From positions 29,794 to 93,793 of the forward strand of contig JAJZNW010000001.1 of assembly GCA_021811615.1 (NCBI GenBank): a stretch of DNA of 64,000 nucleotides, in the 5' to 3' direction. The notes below the pieces were generated by a model. It did not search any database, was not told the origin of the DNA, and saw nothing but the letters and a program-made list of their open reading frames with translations. Source of the DNA: Bacteroidota bacterium (GTDB lineage: Bacteria; Bacteroidota; Ignavibacteria; Kryptoniales; JAKASW01). Position numbers and translations under genes: made by a program. This document shows, one piece after another, positions 63,710-64,000 of the stretch (position 1 is the stretch's first letter; each line of letters begins with the position of its first letter).

Positions 63710-64000
63710 ATGGGTAATTCAAAGTCTAGAGTAGAAGAGAAAGCCCTGTCGAGGTCGGGCCAGGAGCTGAAATATTCGCCGACCGAGAAGGCGGCAGTAA
63801 TAACGGTGGAGAACTTCCCGATGCTCGGGAAGCTTACGGCACTTAGGTTCATCGAGTGGGTACAGAATAATGCAGGCGGAGTGGTGTCGCTTCCGACGGG
63901 TAAGACGCCGGAACATTTCATAAAGTGGGTGACTCATTACCTGAAGAACTGGAACGAGAAGGAAGTAGTGCGCGACCTGGAAGAGGGCGGAGTCGACCCG
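63710..64000 (+). CDS. NagB-like glucosamine-6-phosphate deaminase/isomerase, 5' part
   Basis: The frame is open from ATG 63710 to the window end (97 codons) and is missing from the ORF track because it has no stop here. A TAA codon lies directly before the ATG in frame, so the start is fixed unless a later one is used. The segment GVVSLPTGKTPEHFIKWV resembles the phosphate-binding GLPTGxTP loop of the NagB/6-phosphogluconolactonase superfamily. The active-site Asp and His residues lie beyond the edge. It would turn glucosamine-6-phosphate into fructose-6-phosphate and ammonia, completing the GH20-transport-kinase route. It starts 170 bases after the GluP gene. Confidence 0.8.
   Translation, partial: MGNSKSRVEEKALSRSGQELKYSPTEKAAVITVENFPMLGKLTALRFIEWVQNNAGGVVSLPTGKTPEHFIKWVTHYLKNWNEKEVVRDLEEGGVDP

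Noticed and set aside
1-64000. CRISPR arrays, tRNA/rRNA genes, transposases, phage genes
   Set aside because: None was recognisable by reading both strands and the ORF track; a short degenerate element could be missed by eye.

Overview
The window looks like a chromosomal stretch from a Gram-negative bacterium of the Bacteroidota/Ignavibacteriota/Chlorobiota group. The best evidence is six large secreted proteins ending in a type IX secretion (T9SS) sorting domain that begins with the NYPNPFNP signature, which is especially common in Ignavibacteria-like genomes. A TonB-dependent receptor with a carboxypeptidase-regulatory-like N-terminus, an OprB-type porin, a CusA pump and a C1-type peptidase agree with this. 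There is no SusD partner for the receptor, which argues against a classical Bacteroides locus. The lineage is inferred from protein style only; no rRNA or tRNA gene was seen.

Layout. 1-5 kb: copper/silver handling, with the 3' end of a CusA-type RND pump and a lipoprotein on +, and on - a run of small exported protein, c-type cytochrome and a CopA-like multicopper oxidase with an extra barrel-like C-terminus. 5.2-9.3 kb: a soluble hybrid histidine kinase with eight PAS domains. 9.3-10.2 kb: no recognisable gene. 10.2-15 kb: PadR regulator divergent from an OprB porin with a perfect palindrome between them, an atypical NRAMP transporter and two methyltransferases. 15.3-21 kb: an ECF sigma factor module, a C1 peptidase, a DUF2721 protein, a DUF4434-like secreted protein and a YgjP-type metallopeptidase.

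21.5-64 kb is one large co-directional glycan-utilisation region. It starts with a DeoR/AgaR-type regulator preceded by tandem AAACGAAA repeats, then a five-bladed propeller glycosidase-like protein, a double-SIS sugar-phosphate enzyme and a ROK kinase. A TonB receptor and a beta-helix T9SS protein follow. Next come three RCC1-propeller T9SS proteins and three DUF4855 proteins (one without a sorting domain), mixed with GH92, two GH3, DUF6259, GH36-like and GH20 enzymes, an alpha/beta hydrolase, two sugar transporters (sugar-porter MFS and FucP/GluP type) and, running off the end, a NagB-like deaminase.

How they may work together (inference): surface or secreted T9SS proteins bind and cut a complex glycan; periplasmic GH92, GH3, GH20 and GH36-like enzymes trim alpha-mannose, beta-glucose, beta-HexNAc and alpha-galactose-type residues; MFS carriers import the sugars; the ROK kinase, SIS protein and NagB feed amino sugars into glycolysis; and the DeoR protein senses a phosphorylated intermediate. 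A mannose- and N-acetylhexosamine-containing substrate such as a glycoprotein glycan fits the enzyme set. The most unusual element is the RCC1 family, especially the RCC1/alpha-beta-hydrolase fusion whose hydrolase half also exists as a separate gene in the same locus.
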